A DNA stretch of 64,000 nucleotides from Agelaius tricolor. Taxonomy: Eukaryota > Chordata > Aves > Passeriformes > Icteridae. Position numbers and translations under genes: made by a program. Each line of letters opens with the position of its first letter. The stretch's first letter is position 1. The stretch spans positions 6,401,501-6,465,500 of the forward strand of contig JALJCS010000024.1 in assembly GCA_023055355.1 (NCBI GenBank), given 5' to 3'. Below are positions 14,401 through 25,211 of this stretch, piece by piece. The notes below the pieces were generated by a model. The model was not told where the DNA came from. It was given only the letters and a program-made list of their open reading frames with translations, and did not search any database.

Positions 14401-17400
14401 TCAAGTAGAACTAGAACTAAGAACCAAGTCCTGCATCTTGAAATTAATGTTTTGTAATTTAAAAATCCAAATTTGGCAGTTTACAATAAGACAGCAATTA
14501 CTGAAAGTCATAAAATATTCTGATGGAATTTTAACATGCTAGAGTATTACACCTAGGAATCAGATTCAGTTCTCATTTTTGCCTTTTTGGGTTATGATTT
14601 TCAAGTTAATAGGAATAAAAATGGACTTTGGTTATAATAACTGGAAGTTTAAAACATGGTCCAGCTTTTTATTAAAATTTAGTATAAGTATTAAGCAGAT
14701 ACATAAAGCCTTTACTTCCAAAATTATATTGTATTATTACTGAATATTAGTAAAACTTCATCTGGAATGTCAAAAGCCATTAAAAAATTGTGCTAAAAAG
14801 ATTGAAAGTATTAACAAAGCTCAGAAAGGGTGTTTATCACAATAATGTCCATCAAAAATGTAGTAGTTAAGAAATGCAGTTCAGGAAATGGAAGATAAAA
14901 TACAGGAAAGATAAACCTGGACAAAACATATTCTTTGGTGCTGTCCAGCTTTAACAGTTCATAAAGGATTTGCAGGTGAATGTAAACAGTTCCTCCCAGG
15001 ATCCCAACCTAGTTCTGAAAAGGCTGCAGTCAGTGATATGCTGAGCCCAAAGGAATTGTTATTTGGTTTCCATTAGCCCAGACTTGATACAGAACTAACA
15101 CAGCCAAAATGAAATTGAACGAGCTTGACATGGAAAGATCAGGCCTGTGCTAGGTAACCAACATCATTACTGCTCAAAGCATATGTAAAGCAAGAGTATT
15201 TTTTCCTTCATGCTCTCACCAAGAAAATTTCTTGTGAGCTGGTTCTCGTTCCCAGAGAGATGACTGTTCAGTTTTTAAATAAATTAATTTATCATTTTCA
15301 TTTGCAGCATTCCAAGAACAGCCAGTTGAAGTGTGACCTGGAGGACAAGGCTGATCAGTCTGATTCTTCACCAGCACAACCACTCCTTTGACTGATGAGG
15401 TAGAGGCCTGTTAAGCATAATTACAATAGTGTTTCCTCTGACAGATTTTGTGCAATCCTATAAAGAAAAATTCCCAAGTATTTTACAATAGGAAACCTAT
15501 TATGTACACTACAGTTACTGCATACACCATTGACACAGTAGAGGAGCATGCAAGTGTTTCAGCCTTGAAACAAAAATCCTAGTGGTTTCATTTTCTCTAA
15601 GTTTTACTTGGTAGTTGAAAATAAAATGCAATGTAAAATGTAATTTTTGGTATGTCATACACAAAAGTGTTGCCAATGAGCATGGGTTTGTGATCATCAC
15701 TCACATGCACATTCAAATGGTTCTACAGAAGTGACTCTAAATAAAACCCTTCCTTCACTAACCTGCTCTGAGCTGAGCTGGGAAGAACCATCTTGAAATA
15801 TCATAGTAGTGATAAAAGCTGCTGCCTGTTCTATAGTGGTAAGGAGTTTGCTTTTTTCTTCACATCCTAAACTGCTGATATCACAAGGATACTTTCCAGA
15901 AGACTTTATTTGTCCAGGAGTACAGCTGTATCTTCTTTCATGTAACATGGAGGTATTTACATGCAATTTTCTTGTTTTCTCTGAACAAGATGTAGATACA
16001 TTTTGCTTTCTTTTAAGAGGAATAACTATTTTGTTCCTCCCATCCTTCAGGGCTTTTTCTTCTACTGAAAGACTCCTTTCTTGATATTCCCATTTTGGGA
16101 AGCCTGAATCCTGGTAACAGCTCAATATTTGGGTATCTTGACAGCCAAGTATTTTATCCATATGCACTGTCCTGACTATCTGACCAGCAATTCCTTTTTC
16201 AGGGCTGACAGTTGTTTTTAATGTGGCAATTCTGGAATCATAATCCTCCTGGGAAAATCAGAAATTTTTAGCAAACCAACTATTTGATTTACAAGGAGAA
16301 ATTAAAAACTGCACTCAGTTACTTTAGATAAGCTTTCAAGAAAGCAAAATTCTATGAAAAACTGTTGATACTAACAAAACAGAGCCAGTTTAGGGGAACC
16401 ACATTACATAAACCAAAATTCAAATATGTATCAGTAGAGATTTTGTTGACATACACCATTTGCATCCACAACCACTTCTTTTTTAACCTACTATTAGTCC
16501 AACACTAAAAATGGCAAATTAACAACTGTAAGAGGTATCTAGTCCAGTTAGCCTGTCTTCCATAGTGACAAGGTTATTATTGTCTGAAGAGGGAAGAGAC
16601 CCTTCATCTTTAGCTTCAGCACTCAGAGCACTTTTCAGGACAGTTTCATTTGTTACAGAACTTTTGGCACAGGACTTTAATGACTGCTTTAGAATCTCAA
16701 GTATGTGAATCAGCTGAATCCTTTCAAGCAACTTACAGGATTGCAAGACATAAAAAATACATAAGAAAGTTGCATTGCAGTATTATGAACTGTATGAATA
16801 AATATTACATTCTATTCTGTTTAATCCACTATACCCAGAACAGTTTTTCCTACTCCAGATAGTCCCTGGATCCCTCTAAAGCAGCATGCTACTAAACAGC
16901 ATTCAGCAAGATGCTGCAGGGTAATGCTGGAATTCTACCCCTCCATCCTTATTTCCTTCAGAAACTTCCTTCCTATGCTACTGGCCCTAGTGCTTTCTTA
17001 CTATTTATTTTGCTAGTTTCTTCTACAAACTCCTCAGCTGAAATAGATCCTCTGCCTTGATTTTATTTCTCTGGAATGGCAATCAGTGACCCTTCCAAGA
17101 TTCCCCAAGGTAAATGTGTGTTTAACTATTTACAGATGTACAGATTTGCATCTTCCCTCGATCCTTTTTATGCCTCAATCACAAAGAGGCCTTAGAGGAG
17201 CTGGCAAGATTTCTGCTCCAGAGGCATTTGAAAAAATCATGTATTAGTGATGCATTTGCAAGCTTTTCCTCAAAGTTATTTTGAACTATGCCATTGTATA
17301 TTTCATTTAACTTAGTCAATTCAGGCAAGTATAGAATAATACAAATTCTGCTAAGCTCACATTTTTGCATGATGACATTTTCAGTAGTCTCCTTCATACT

Positions 17401-20400
17401 GCCTCTTAGCCATACTACTTTTTCCAGACACAATTTAGTATTCATTTCAAATCATCAATATTCTACTTTGAATAAATCCCTATACTACCTACAAATGTTC
17501 TGGATTTGGAGGGCATTTCCATATAATTTCTTTTAAAAGCTTCTATCCAAAATTCCATATAATTTCTTTTAAAAGCTTCTTCAATTTTATATAGTTTTCT
17601 TGTTGAAAATTAATCATTACTGTCTTACCTATCTTTCAATGTCTCCAAAAGATTATAGTCTCTGTAAGAGCACTTGTCAGCAGGGAAGGTTTTGGACTTG
17701 ATCTCACACAGAATCAAATAAAAACAAATTTTTCTCATGAGTTCTCTAACTGTTCCACAAAGCAGTTGTCTCCTAATTTTCTGTTGGAGCATCATGCATA
17801 AACTTAATATTCATCAACTCCACTGGAAAGTAACTGCAATCTCTCATAATTACTGTATTTTGGTCTCTTCTAGCCCAGCCTCATTCAGTTCATCTGCTGT
17901 CATTACCACTGCAAAAACTGAGACCTCCTCCCTTCGAAGAAGCACAAAGTCCTCCTGTACAGGGCTCCCTCCAGTCCCCAAGATGACTTTTGTCACTGAT
18001 CAAAGGCTACTGTCCACCTCCATCCCATCTGAATTGATTGAGCAAGCCAGAATGACAAAGCCAGTAAGTTTGGGGCTTTTTTATGGTTTCACAATATCCC
18101 TCAAACCAGTTCCCATATTCCCAAACCTTAGAACTATAGAGTCAAGTGGTGAAAAAGGCTTAAGACTGCTTTAGATCATACTTCACAGGATCTACTCTAC
18201 AGCAAAAGTACAATTACAAGGTAATTCTAACACTCTAAGTAAACAGGAAAAGGAAGCTAATTCAGCTTCTGCTACTGCCAAAATGAATAGTAGCTGTTCC
18301 AAATGAAGACAAATTATTGGATTTTTGCAATGCTAATCAAAAGGTGGGCACTATAAAGTTACCAGAAGGTGAAAAATCCTATCACAGAAGGGCCAAATGT
18401 TTAAGAGCCATAGAAAGACAACTAATTCTCTCAAGTGTATTCTCCAGACAAACTGCAAATAGTTTTATCATTTAACACAGCAGAATTTAAATTAGGACAC
18501 TCTAGTAATTATAGAACCAGGAATAAGCGATTCTCTTTTAAAGATTCAAAAAATATAAACAAAGGAATTTAATTATCAAGTCAGAATAATACAGCTGGAA
18601 CTGCAATTAACCACAGAGAGAAACAGCAGCTTCTGTGAAGAACTGACCTTCTATTAGAAATAATGACATGGCTGGAAGTAGAGAAAATGACTCCCAGGAT
18701 GTAGTTTCATAATTTATGTCAATGTAGGAAGATCTCATTAGATGCAGCAAGTCAAAATTAGAGTGTCATCATTACAAAAAGGGGTTCCACTCCTTTCCAT
18801 GTGCACCCACAGCTGCCTGTGAGCCAGTATAATTTGTAGGAAACTATCTCATTCCACACAAGGCATCAGTTTTCTGCATCCTGAGCAACCTGAATGGAAT
18901 TGAAGTGTGCAACATGGACCAGAGTCAGAGTAAGGAAGGTTGTGAAATTTGCAGCTGGGATTAGTTGCAGCATCTGCAACTCATCAATCAACTCGATGGA
19001 TTTTACAAGCAAAGCCTGGGCTGGGGCTGCCACAGTGACCTGCTCCCACTCCTGCACTGGCACTCACTCACATGCACACCAAACCAAATTCAGAGAAATG
19101 ATTAAACCCAAAATTAAGCTTCCTAATACAAAGTAATTTTTCATACAAATCAGCTCACTTTATGATTGTTCAGTAACAGGAGTCTGAGAACATTTCTAAA
19201 CTCTGCTGACTGTCTGAATGCAGCAACCTCATTTCTGATCAATCTGTCACAAAAGTCCAACTTCTTGTAAAAAGGGAACAGAAGCTGGGCCCAGACTCTC
19301 ATAGGTAAATATAGGCCAAGTGTAAAATAAGACAGAGGAAGTTACCTGAACTATGACTGCATAAAATGTATCATGATAAAGCTTGTTATGAAAGAACCAA
19401 TCTGTAAGTTCAAACCTGCTACAAAAGACTGCTTTTAGTGGTTTTCAATCTTACAAAATGCTTGCCTTTTCATTTCTCAGATGTGCATCCTTATCACCTA
19501 GTTTATTTTCCTTTGTCTTCTCTATACCTTTAAAAAAGAAGAAACAATTCACAATCAGTCTGCAAGTAGCCCATATATCTTAGGTTTCATACAGGGTTAT
19601 ATTACTGACAGTTATACCAAACCTGAAAGAAGTGTAAAAAAAATTTCCCTCGACAACCATTTATCAAGTTAGTATTCATGCTGACAGGAGCCTTGCAGGT
19701 TCCAAAATATGCATATTTAAAAGACTGTTCTGTCACCAGTAAGAAAAAAAATTATTTAAAATTCACTACAAAGCAGAAAAACCTTCTCCATGGTATTCAG
19801 AGGAATACCATAATTATGTGAATTTGCCTCTTTCAAAGAAACACAACTCATTTTGGTCATAGTAAAGCTAGGGGTATGAGCACAAAGGAAAAAAAAAAAG
19901 AAAAATCCAAACTCTAGAAACTTTACACAGCTTAACTGTTTTCTTGGAATTCAGCAGTATTCCACAAAACTTTTGTTCTATAAAGCATTATTTGTATCTG
20001 AGTTTAGCACATCATGCTTTACAAACTGACCATGTTTCACCTGCAGGGGATTTTTTCACATTGCTCATCTTGCAACAGAACAGGCATGACAATGAAACCA
20101 TTAGGACACACATTTCTCTTCTGCCTTAACACTGTCCCCAAGTCCCAAGAAGAGGAGAAGCAAGTGAAGCCTGGAAGGCAGGAGCCAGGGGTAACAGGCT
20201 TGCAGTAATTATCTCAGTGGCACAGAAACAGGCACCTCAAGCACAGGTCTCCCCAGAGCTTGCAGTTAGGATTCCTTTATCTCTTGATTCTCTTATTGCC
20301 CAGCCAAAAGGCACCTCCCAGGCAGAGGATGTGTTTTGTCTCTCCACACTGGGTACAACACCAAACTGCTGCTGTCAGCTATGAACTGGCATTATCAGCA

Positions 20401-22358
20401 GCAAGATACTTCCTGAAACAACAATGGTGTTAACCAATATCAAAAAAAGCATAAGGTAACCTATTTCAATTTACTAGAACTGTTTTTAAAAAAACACTTG
20501 TCTGGACAATCAAGACCTTTGTCTACTGAAGAAAATAAGCTTATTTATGCATGTTGGTGCTAGTGTATAATCAGACACTGAGCTCCAGCTCAAAATTCTA
20601 ACCTAAGCTGTTAGAACAACCAAAATGGCACAGCTGTGTTTGTAGCTTCAAACATTTTACCTTTGTTTTCTCAACACTTTCTACAACGAGATAATACATT
20701 AAGAATGATAGTATTTGAGTTTACATTCAGTGCTTTTAATTGTTTTACAGCTAGACACTTTTCCTTGACAAATCCAACCCCCAGAGAAGATGATGAGCAC
20801 TACATTTCTCTCTGACAGCACACAACAATCAGTATGACAGGTATTGAAGAGATCTGCAACTTCCAGTTTCTGAATTATGGCAAAGTGTCACCAGATGGCA
20901 GCAGAAACCCATCCCTGCCTTCCAACTCCTCAAGGCTTGATGGAAAGATTGGAGCTCCACAGCCAGGATAACCACAGAATTTCACCAATTAGGTCAACAT
21001 TGCAGATATCTTTTCTATTTGAGCCCAATATTTACCTTCTAAAGACGAACATTTTTTCCATTAAGTAGAATTAAAAATTTCAAAATCTCTCTATAAAATA
21101 CAGTTCAATGCAGTCTGAAACAGACCACTAACATCAGAGGTTTGCAGTTGTTTTTGGTTTTTTAAGAGAGATAAACTTCTTTTTACAGACCCACACCAAA
21201 GCTATATATACATATATAAATATATATATATAGGCAATGACAAGGTAGCAAGAAAAGTAAAATATCAAGCTGAGGCTAAAAAGAGCTAGAATTTTCTTTA
21301 AAATCACCTGGGTTTTGGTCCCAGATGTACCATATACAATGCAACGTTTTATATTAACTCATCCCACATTTCTTTAAATGTGTATCAGTGATTTACACAG
21401 TGATGAACTATTACCTTTGTCACTGCTACATCACCAGGCTCCACTGATCCAATATTTTACTGAAAGAGGAGCCTGAACCACAATTGATATACAACAGTGG
21501 CTGCAAAAACCACGATGTACACAGAATAAATGTTAGATTTAAAGCCCATTGATCAGATAATATTCCAGGATCTAGCTGTCAGGAGAAAACAGACAACTGA
21601 AAGTAAGCAAAACTCTTAACTTCCTACTTCTTTCCAGAGCCATAATGTGACTGCCTGTGATTTGCACAGAACTGAGAATAAAACCTGCACCTTGCAAAAC
21701 CTCCTTAGTGCCCACAATACTCTGGAACTGCTGAGGTACTTGTAACATTGCCTAATTTGTTCTTTCACTGGGACTTTTGTTCACTCTTCCCCCTAGAATT
21801 TCACAAGGAGCACAGTGCTAATGAATATGTGTTTGAAGGACAGACATGAGTCTGGAGAGCTCACAGGTTTCCTGTTAAGTTCCTAGTACCTCCAGTGATC
21901 TTTAAATATCTAGTCCAGAGTCAAGTTAACATATGCATCTAATTTACAACATTGTAGTACTTAAGGGACAGTCTGAAATTCCCATATAATTCTGTACAAC
22001 ATAGGAGAAACAGAAAGAGAAAAAATTAAACTGATGGCACCATTCCTTGCACTCACATAACATTATTGAACTGGAAAAGTCCCAGCAAATGTCACAGTCA
22101 CAGCTTAATTCCTTTTCTAGACCTGTAAACCTGAAGTCTCACCTTTTCTTGTCACCTATTTAAAAACAGGGGCTAAAGGTTTGATACTGTTGTGTTTCAA
22201 CTTTTCAACAGAAAAACACAGGCTAAGTTTTACTCACTCTGGTTATTTTCTCTGTTAGTCTGAGCTTCTACAGGAATAGACTGCAAAGCTGTCATAATCC
22301 TCTGAGCAATATTAGATAAAGGCACTTTAGAAATCTCACATCCTATGTACCGCTCCAT
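2431..22358 (-). CDS. POLN: POLN, DNA polymerase nu (5' half of gene, 13 exons, partial)
   Basis: Family A DNA polymerase of the nucleus, a low-fidelity enzyme implicated in crosslink repair and translesion synthesis. I recognised it by similarity to vertebrate POLN. Coding exons on the minus strand run from the ATG at 22358 to 2431. The last twelve (16248 down to 2431) give 1491 nt (497 codons) in one unbroken frame with matching splice phases. Domains in order: a poorly conserved basic N-terminus; an exonuclease-like region that includes [14 protein letters not shown]; the [14 protein letters not shown] segment typical of Pol I enzymes; thumb-region exons; and [11 protein letters not shown], the T-x-x-G-R motif that contacts the template. 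The catalytic palm motifs must lie left of position 1. The start exon ends in phase 1 and the next recognised exon begins in phase 0, so at least one exon is missing from this model. The ATG matches the known N-terminus and is preceded by a splice acceptor, so transcription starts further upstream. Confidence 0.93.
2720..2773 (-). CDS. POLN: POLN exon
   Basis: 54 nt, phase 0 to 0. Acceptor TTTTAG, donor AAG|GTAGAA. Encodes [18 protein letters not shown] (human VHKIKSTFVDGLLACMKK). Confidence 0.93.
3593..3649 (-). CDS. POLN: POLN exon
   Basis: 57 nt, phase 0 to 0. Acceptor TTTGCAG, donor CAG|GTGAGC. Encodes [19 protein letters not shown], differing from human at only two or three residues. 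Confidence 0.94.
4945..5490 (+). mobile_element. CR1 LINE fragment, reverse transcriptase region
   Basis: Translation of the plus strand, with frame changes, gives the C-terminal part of a CR1 reverse transcriptase. It includes [10 protein letters not shown] with the catalytic ADD box, [47 protein letters not shown] and [13 protein letters not shown]. Several frameshifts and substitutions show that it is dead. It is noticeably more GC-rich than the surrounding POLN intron. Both the 5' part and the 3' tail of the element are missing. Confidence 0.88.
5680..5769 (-). CDS. POLN: POLN exon
   Basis: 90 nt, phase 0 to 0. Acceptor CTTAG, donor GTG|GTGAGA. Encodes [11 protein letters not shown] and ends VSTSEVV (human ILFGKLKLHLL, PSTSEAV). 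It lies 190 bp from a CR1 fragment in the neighbouring intron. Confidence 0.92.
6168..6251 (-). CDS. POLN: POLN exon
   Basis: 84 nt, phase 0 to 0. Acceptor TTTATAG, donor GAG|GTATCA. Encodes [20 protein letters not shown] and then TSSCQLRE, matching the human [20 protein letters not shown] segment in the thumb. Confidence 0.93.
7032..7096 (-). CDS. POLN: POLN exon
   Basis: 65 nt, phase 1 to 0. Acceptor TTTACAG, donor GGG|GTAAAT. Encodes [20 protein letters not shown] (human VMESHAIQVNKEEMEKTSAL). Confidence 0.92.
7307..7367 (-). CDS. POLN: POLN exon
   Basis: 61 nt, phase 0 to 1. Acceptor CTTTACAG, donor GCAG|GTATGA. Encodes [18 protein letters not shown], the conserved E-x-P-L-x-x-x-L-A element of family A polymerases. 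Confidence 0.92.
8096..8335 (-). mobile_element. CR1 LINE 3' end fragment
   Basis: The left end reads tagaataaaatag, the complement of the CR1 tail repeat. It is followed by ttggaagggacctacaatg, ctagtcacattgcctg, and a later part with ctccctgggcagcctgtccc and accagtgcttgg. These are the standard features of an avian CR1 3' end read from its tail inward. It lies in the POLN intron between the exons at 7.3 and 8.7 kb, in the same orientation as the gene. Confidence 0.85.
8698..8766 (-). CDS. POLN: POLN exon
   Basis: 69 nt (23 codons), phase 0 to 0. Acceptor ATATCAG, donor AAG|GTGAGA. Encodes [17 protein letters not shown] (human NLKTLYRLTMDLCSKLK). Confidence 0.9.
9100..10330. other. Unassigned GC-richer block inside a POLN intron
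   Basis: Between the POLN exons at 8.7 and 11.3 kb the base composition rises above that of the flanking AT-rich intron, and longer open stretches appear on the minus strand (9412-9743). I recognise no protein family, terminal repeats or target-site duplication. It could be an old LTR or non-LTR insertion or a decayed pseudogene. A G8-10 run (about 10018-10026) interrupts it. Confidence 0.3.
11294..11451 (-). CDS. POLN: POLN exon, [10 protein letters not shown] segment
   Basis: 158 nt, phase 1 to 0. Acceptor TTTTTGTAG, donor TCT|GTAAGT. Encodes [20 protein letters not shown], nearly identical to mammalian POLN and equivalent to the D-x-x-x-A-A-W-L-x-x-P part of the degenerate proofreading domain in family A polymerases. 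Confidence 0.95.
12698..12790 (-). mobile_element. Short CR1 3' terminal fragment
   Basis: Cacagaattcacagaatgac followed by aggttagaagagacct, aagatcattgagcccaaccc and a short continuation is the CR1-type 3' terminal sequence read from its tail. Only about 90 bp remain. It lies in the POLN intron between 11.45 and 13.34 kb. Confidence 0.75.
13338..13450 (-). CDS. POLN: POLN exon with a GC splice donor
   Basis: 113 nt, phase 2 to 1, acceptor TGTGCAG. It encodes [20 protein letters not shown] and then [16 protein letters not shown]. The donor is CAAG|GCAAGT, a GC in place of GT in an otherwise ideal context. The phase-1 end at this GC joins correctly with the next exon (codon G|TT). The only nearby GT (GTATTG) would give an immediate stop. 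Confidence 0.92.
15220..15407 (-). CDS. POLN: POLN exon, exonuclease-like domain
   Basis: 188 nt, phase 0 to 2. Acceptor TTAACAG, donor TTG|GTGAGA. Encodes [13 protein letters not shown] (human SSVRGIVVLVKRQ) and then [20 protein letters not shown], matching the human IYIQIEHSAIWDQE region. Confidence 0.93.
15763..16248 (-). CDS. POLN: POLN large N-terminal exon
   Basis: 486 nt, phase 0 to 0, acceptor TTTTCCCAG, donor CAG|GTTAGT. It encodes the variable N-terminal region: a short SPEKG, a basic PLKRKQ stretch followed by SEKTRK (human: NLKRKH, SEKTSK), and ends with [19 protein letters not shown], the conserved start of the exonuclease-like domain. Confidence 0.93.
17517..17580. repeat. 28-bp direct repeat, two copies, period 36
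   Basis: The 28-mer starting ttccatataatttctttt and ending aaaagcttct occurs at 17517-17544 and again, identical, at 17553-17580. The spacer between the copies is atccaaaa. Confidence 0.95.
21202..21233. repeat. TA/CATA microsatellite
   Basis: An interrupted alternating TA tract (ctatatatacatatataaat and on to tatatatag) in the POLN leader intron. A simple repeat only. Confidence 0.8.
22238..22358 (-). CDS. POLN: POLN start exon (coding part)
   Basis: The exon begins at the acceptor TGTGTTTAG (first exonic base 22371). Thirteen bases of 5' UTR precede the ATG at 22358. It encodes [20 protein letters not shown] and on to NNQ, close to the known POLN N-terminus (PLSSVAQKIM in human). The donor is AGA|GTGAGT, leaving phase 1. 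No CpG island or TATA box lies next to it, so it is an internal exon spliced to an upstream leader. Confidence 0.8.
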
Positions 22359-22371
22359 TTCTAAGGTTAAC

Positions 22372-24944
22372 CTAAACACAGAACACACAAATTATGAATT
22401 AATCAGGGCCATGAGTAATCCTCACTTATATTCTGTTGAAATTGAGGACAAAATATAGTGAACATGTTTAGCCATTCATTCTCAATGGAAAATTACATTT
22501 GCTCTCAGACATGCCTATCAGTACTGTATTTGAAATAAAAATATAATAATTTATAAAAACAAACTTCTTTGAAATAGTGTTTTAATACCCCAATTAAAAA
22601 ATCAGCAGTCCTAAGTACAGTTAACTTGTACTGAAAGAAAATAAAATCTGACAAATAAAACAAGTATGTATGTCTGAGATACTTTTCCCCTCCCAGCATC
22701 TTTAAAGTAGTCTGTATCTAGCACATGGATACATTTACTGTCACTAGTGCTTGGATTTCATCAGGAAAGACATAGTTAACTTTCCAGTAATTGCCAAAAT
22801 TAAGCCAACACAAGATTAAAGAAACAAGCAATACTATCACAATATACAGCCATTGGTTATGTGCTGTTTCAGAAAATATTTATCATAAAAGACCTCTACT
22901 TTTTTAAATTTTGTATAATTGATGCATCCAAATACTTCCATATATTAGTAACTTTAAAATAGCTACTATGGCTTGTTAATTTAAGGAACTGGTCAGTAAC
23001 ATTTATAGTCCCTACAAGCTTTGACCCCAGTTACTGTTGTTGTAACTGTTATCCTTTTCTGAACAGGAGCTGGTTTTGCAGCTGACCTGTCCATATTCTG
23101 TAATACCTACAAATGCTTGGCAGAATCCCTAGGTACACCACACTCTGGAGAATCACAAGTAACAGTGTCCACGCTGCTGACTTGTTGTTGTTTTACAGTT
23201 AGACCAGAAGAACGTGTAAAACTTGTCACAAACACAAGAGAAATATCCAACATTTTAAAAAATACTGCAAGGATCCAAGCTGTACAAATCGATCACTCTA
23301 GCAAAACCTGCTATTGCTCAATTACTCCTATACAAGTGGGGAGCTGGACTCCTGTTACTCTGATCTTCTCCCACTGGACCCAGTGCATGAACAGACTGTC
23401 AAACTTAACCATCAGCAAACAGCAGTCCCTCTGCCTACACGGAAATATTTTTCTTGGCTCAAGACCACAGGTACCTTGCAACTTTTAATACTTAAAAGTG
23501 CAAATATTTGCATCTAATTCAGAGGAACACCCATCACTCTGCATGAGCACTGGCTATATCCATCGAGTTCTAATTAGAAGCATGTGAAGGAAAGAGTGAG
23601 AGGTGCAAAGGCTTTCTTTTCCCTGACATTCCAGGAGTCACAAGTACAATCCTTCCCTGCACTCAACTCCTCCCAACTTCTATGCCTAAGAGCAACACTT
23701 CTTTCCTACAGAGGGTTAAAGTGCTCCTGCCTTCCCAAGCTGGGAAGCAGCAGTCCCAGCCCCAGGGGCAGATCAAAATGAGAACCCATCAGACTAAATA
23801 CAAACAAGACACCATGCCTGAGAAAAGGCCTAGAAAAACTCACAAATATTAACCACACTGAACTGAATTGATAGAGTTTGGCATTTAATAATGTACACAA
23901 AGTATAGAGTTAAGCAGCATGAAATCCAGACATAAAGACACCCAACCAGTAAGTTAAAAAAATAACACATTTAAAAATAAGTTATAATCACATAGAAGTT
24001 AAAAGAGTGCCATCAAAACAGTTTTAAGACTACTGGTACTGAATTTAAACAAATATACTAACCTTCATCAAAATGTACAGTGCTTGAAAGCAAGCACAGC
24101 TGATCCCATCAAAATATAAAAGACTGGAAGTTATCATACTATAAAAGCCTATTTAGTTCCATTGGTATATTAGGAAGCTATATAAAAATTTGATAAACGG
24201 GCTAACAATGCACATGAAAGGACAAGTATGAAAGCATCAGCACTCTGAATTGAAATGCCTATCATTATAAATTATAAGGCAAACTCAGAAGTACAAAAGA
24301 TAAATTTAAAATTCTTGTTCATTGACAAGCCACAATAAGTATAGACTGGTTTCAATGGAGAAGATAGGCCTTAAGTTAAATTAAGAGATATTGGAATGGT
24401 CTTGAAACAGATGGTCTTGGTAGTTAAAACAGATTCTGGTACATATTCCAACACATCTCTAACAAAACCAAGTCTTCTTAGAAGAACTGTAAGGGAAACA
24501 ATCATGGAATATCTGCTGCCTTTGAGAATTCTCCTCTTCAGTATGAGCACATTACATCCTTGTTCCAAAATCTGGAATGCCTTCTCCACGTTCATTTTGC
24601 AGTTCAAAAGGTTCTTAGCATGCAGAAAGACTCAAGGGTTCACGTTCCTATTGAAGCTATGCTGTGTGCAGAAGAAATGAACACACAGGCCAGCAGAAGA
24701 GCAGCCTGAACACACTTCTTTCAAACAACCAACAATTACTTCATATCCAAGAGTTCTGACAAAACAGGGATTGAATTCAGGGGGCAGAAGAAGCCATAGA
24801 GCAGCACAATCTCAGCTGGTAACAGTGGCAGTAAGAGTCACTGCAGTGACAGGTAAGTGTCAGCCTTGACAAGCTAATGCTTATTATTCCATAAACTCAG
24901 ACAGTTTACATTGACATTTTCCTTTCTTAAGAGTACGTTGCTGT
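22372..24944. other. HAUS3 3' UTR and POLN leader intron
   Basis: Non-coding stretch between the HAUS3 stop and the POLN start exon. The HAUS3 3' UTR must begin here. No canonical AATAAA was found close to the stop on the minus strand; a variant ATTAAA lies at 23884-23889, about 1.06 kb downstream. The same DNA would be intron in POLN transcripts that start at the HAUS3 promoter. Confidence 0.5.
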
Positions 24945-25211
24945 TTAGATATTAAGAACTGCACTGGTTGTAAAATTCTCATCTTCCAGACCACTGGCTT
25001 TAGCCTGGGACTGCTGCTCAAGCCTCTCCACCATCTCTTTCAACTGCCCTTCATCTTTGAAAAAATACACATACAAGTCTCTTTCCATCTGAAGCAGCCT
25101 ATTGGACTCTAAAAAGCTTCTCTTCGACTTCAGATCAGCAACCAGATCCTTAAGGAGATTATTTAGTTCATCTAAATCCAATTCCAGTTGGTGAAACTGC
25201 TCAGTAAGTTC
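24945..25211 (-). CDS. HAUS3: HAUS3 last coding exon
   Basis: 267 nt including the TAA stop at 24945-24947. Acceptor TTTGTTAG, phase 0. Encodes ELTEQFHQLELDLDELNNLL and ends LEDENFTTSAVLNI. The human protein ends at the VSLED point, so the bird form has about ten extra C-terminal residues. Confidence 0.96.
   Translation of the reverse strand, partial: ELTEQFHQLELDLDELNNLLKDLVADLKSKRSFLESNRLLQMERDLYVYFFKDEGQLKEMVERLEQQSQAKASGLEDENFTTSAVLNI

Larger units (their letters stand above)
16249..22237. other. POLN intron(s) between start exon and large exon
   Basis: About 6 kb with no exon I can support. At least one short coding exon (entering in phase 1, leaving in phase 0) should lie here, because the flanking exons are out of phase with each other. 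A 28-bp direct duplication and an AT microsatellite are noted separately; otherwise nothing was seen. Confidence 0.5.

Noticed and set aside
16519..16746. 75-codon minus-strand frame considered as the missing POLN exon
   Set aside because: No acceptor or donor gives the required phases (1 in, 0 out), the pyrimidine tract is poor, and similarity to POLN is too weak.
17179..17445. 88-codon minus-strand frame in the POLN intron
   Set aside because: No POLN similarity and no convincing splice sites; may be an old repeat or chance.
17850..17999. 50-codon minus-strand frame with protein-like content ([20 protein letters not shown])
   Set aside because: Bounded by stops, with no splice sites of the right kind and no family recognised. 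It might be a pseudogene or repeat piece but cannot be supported.
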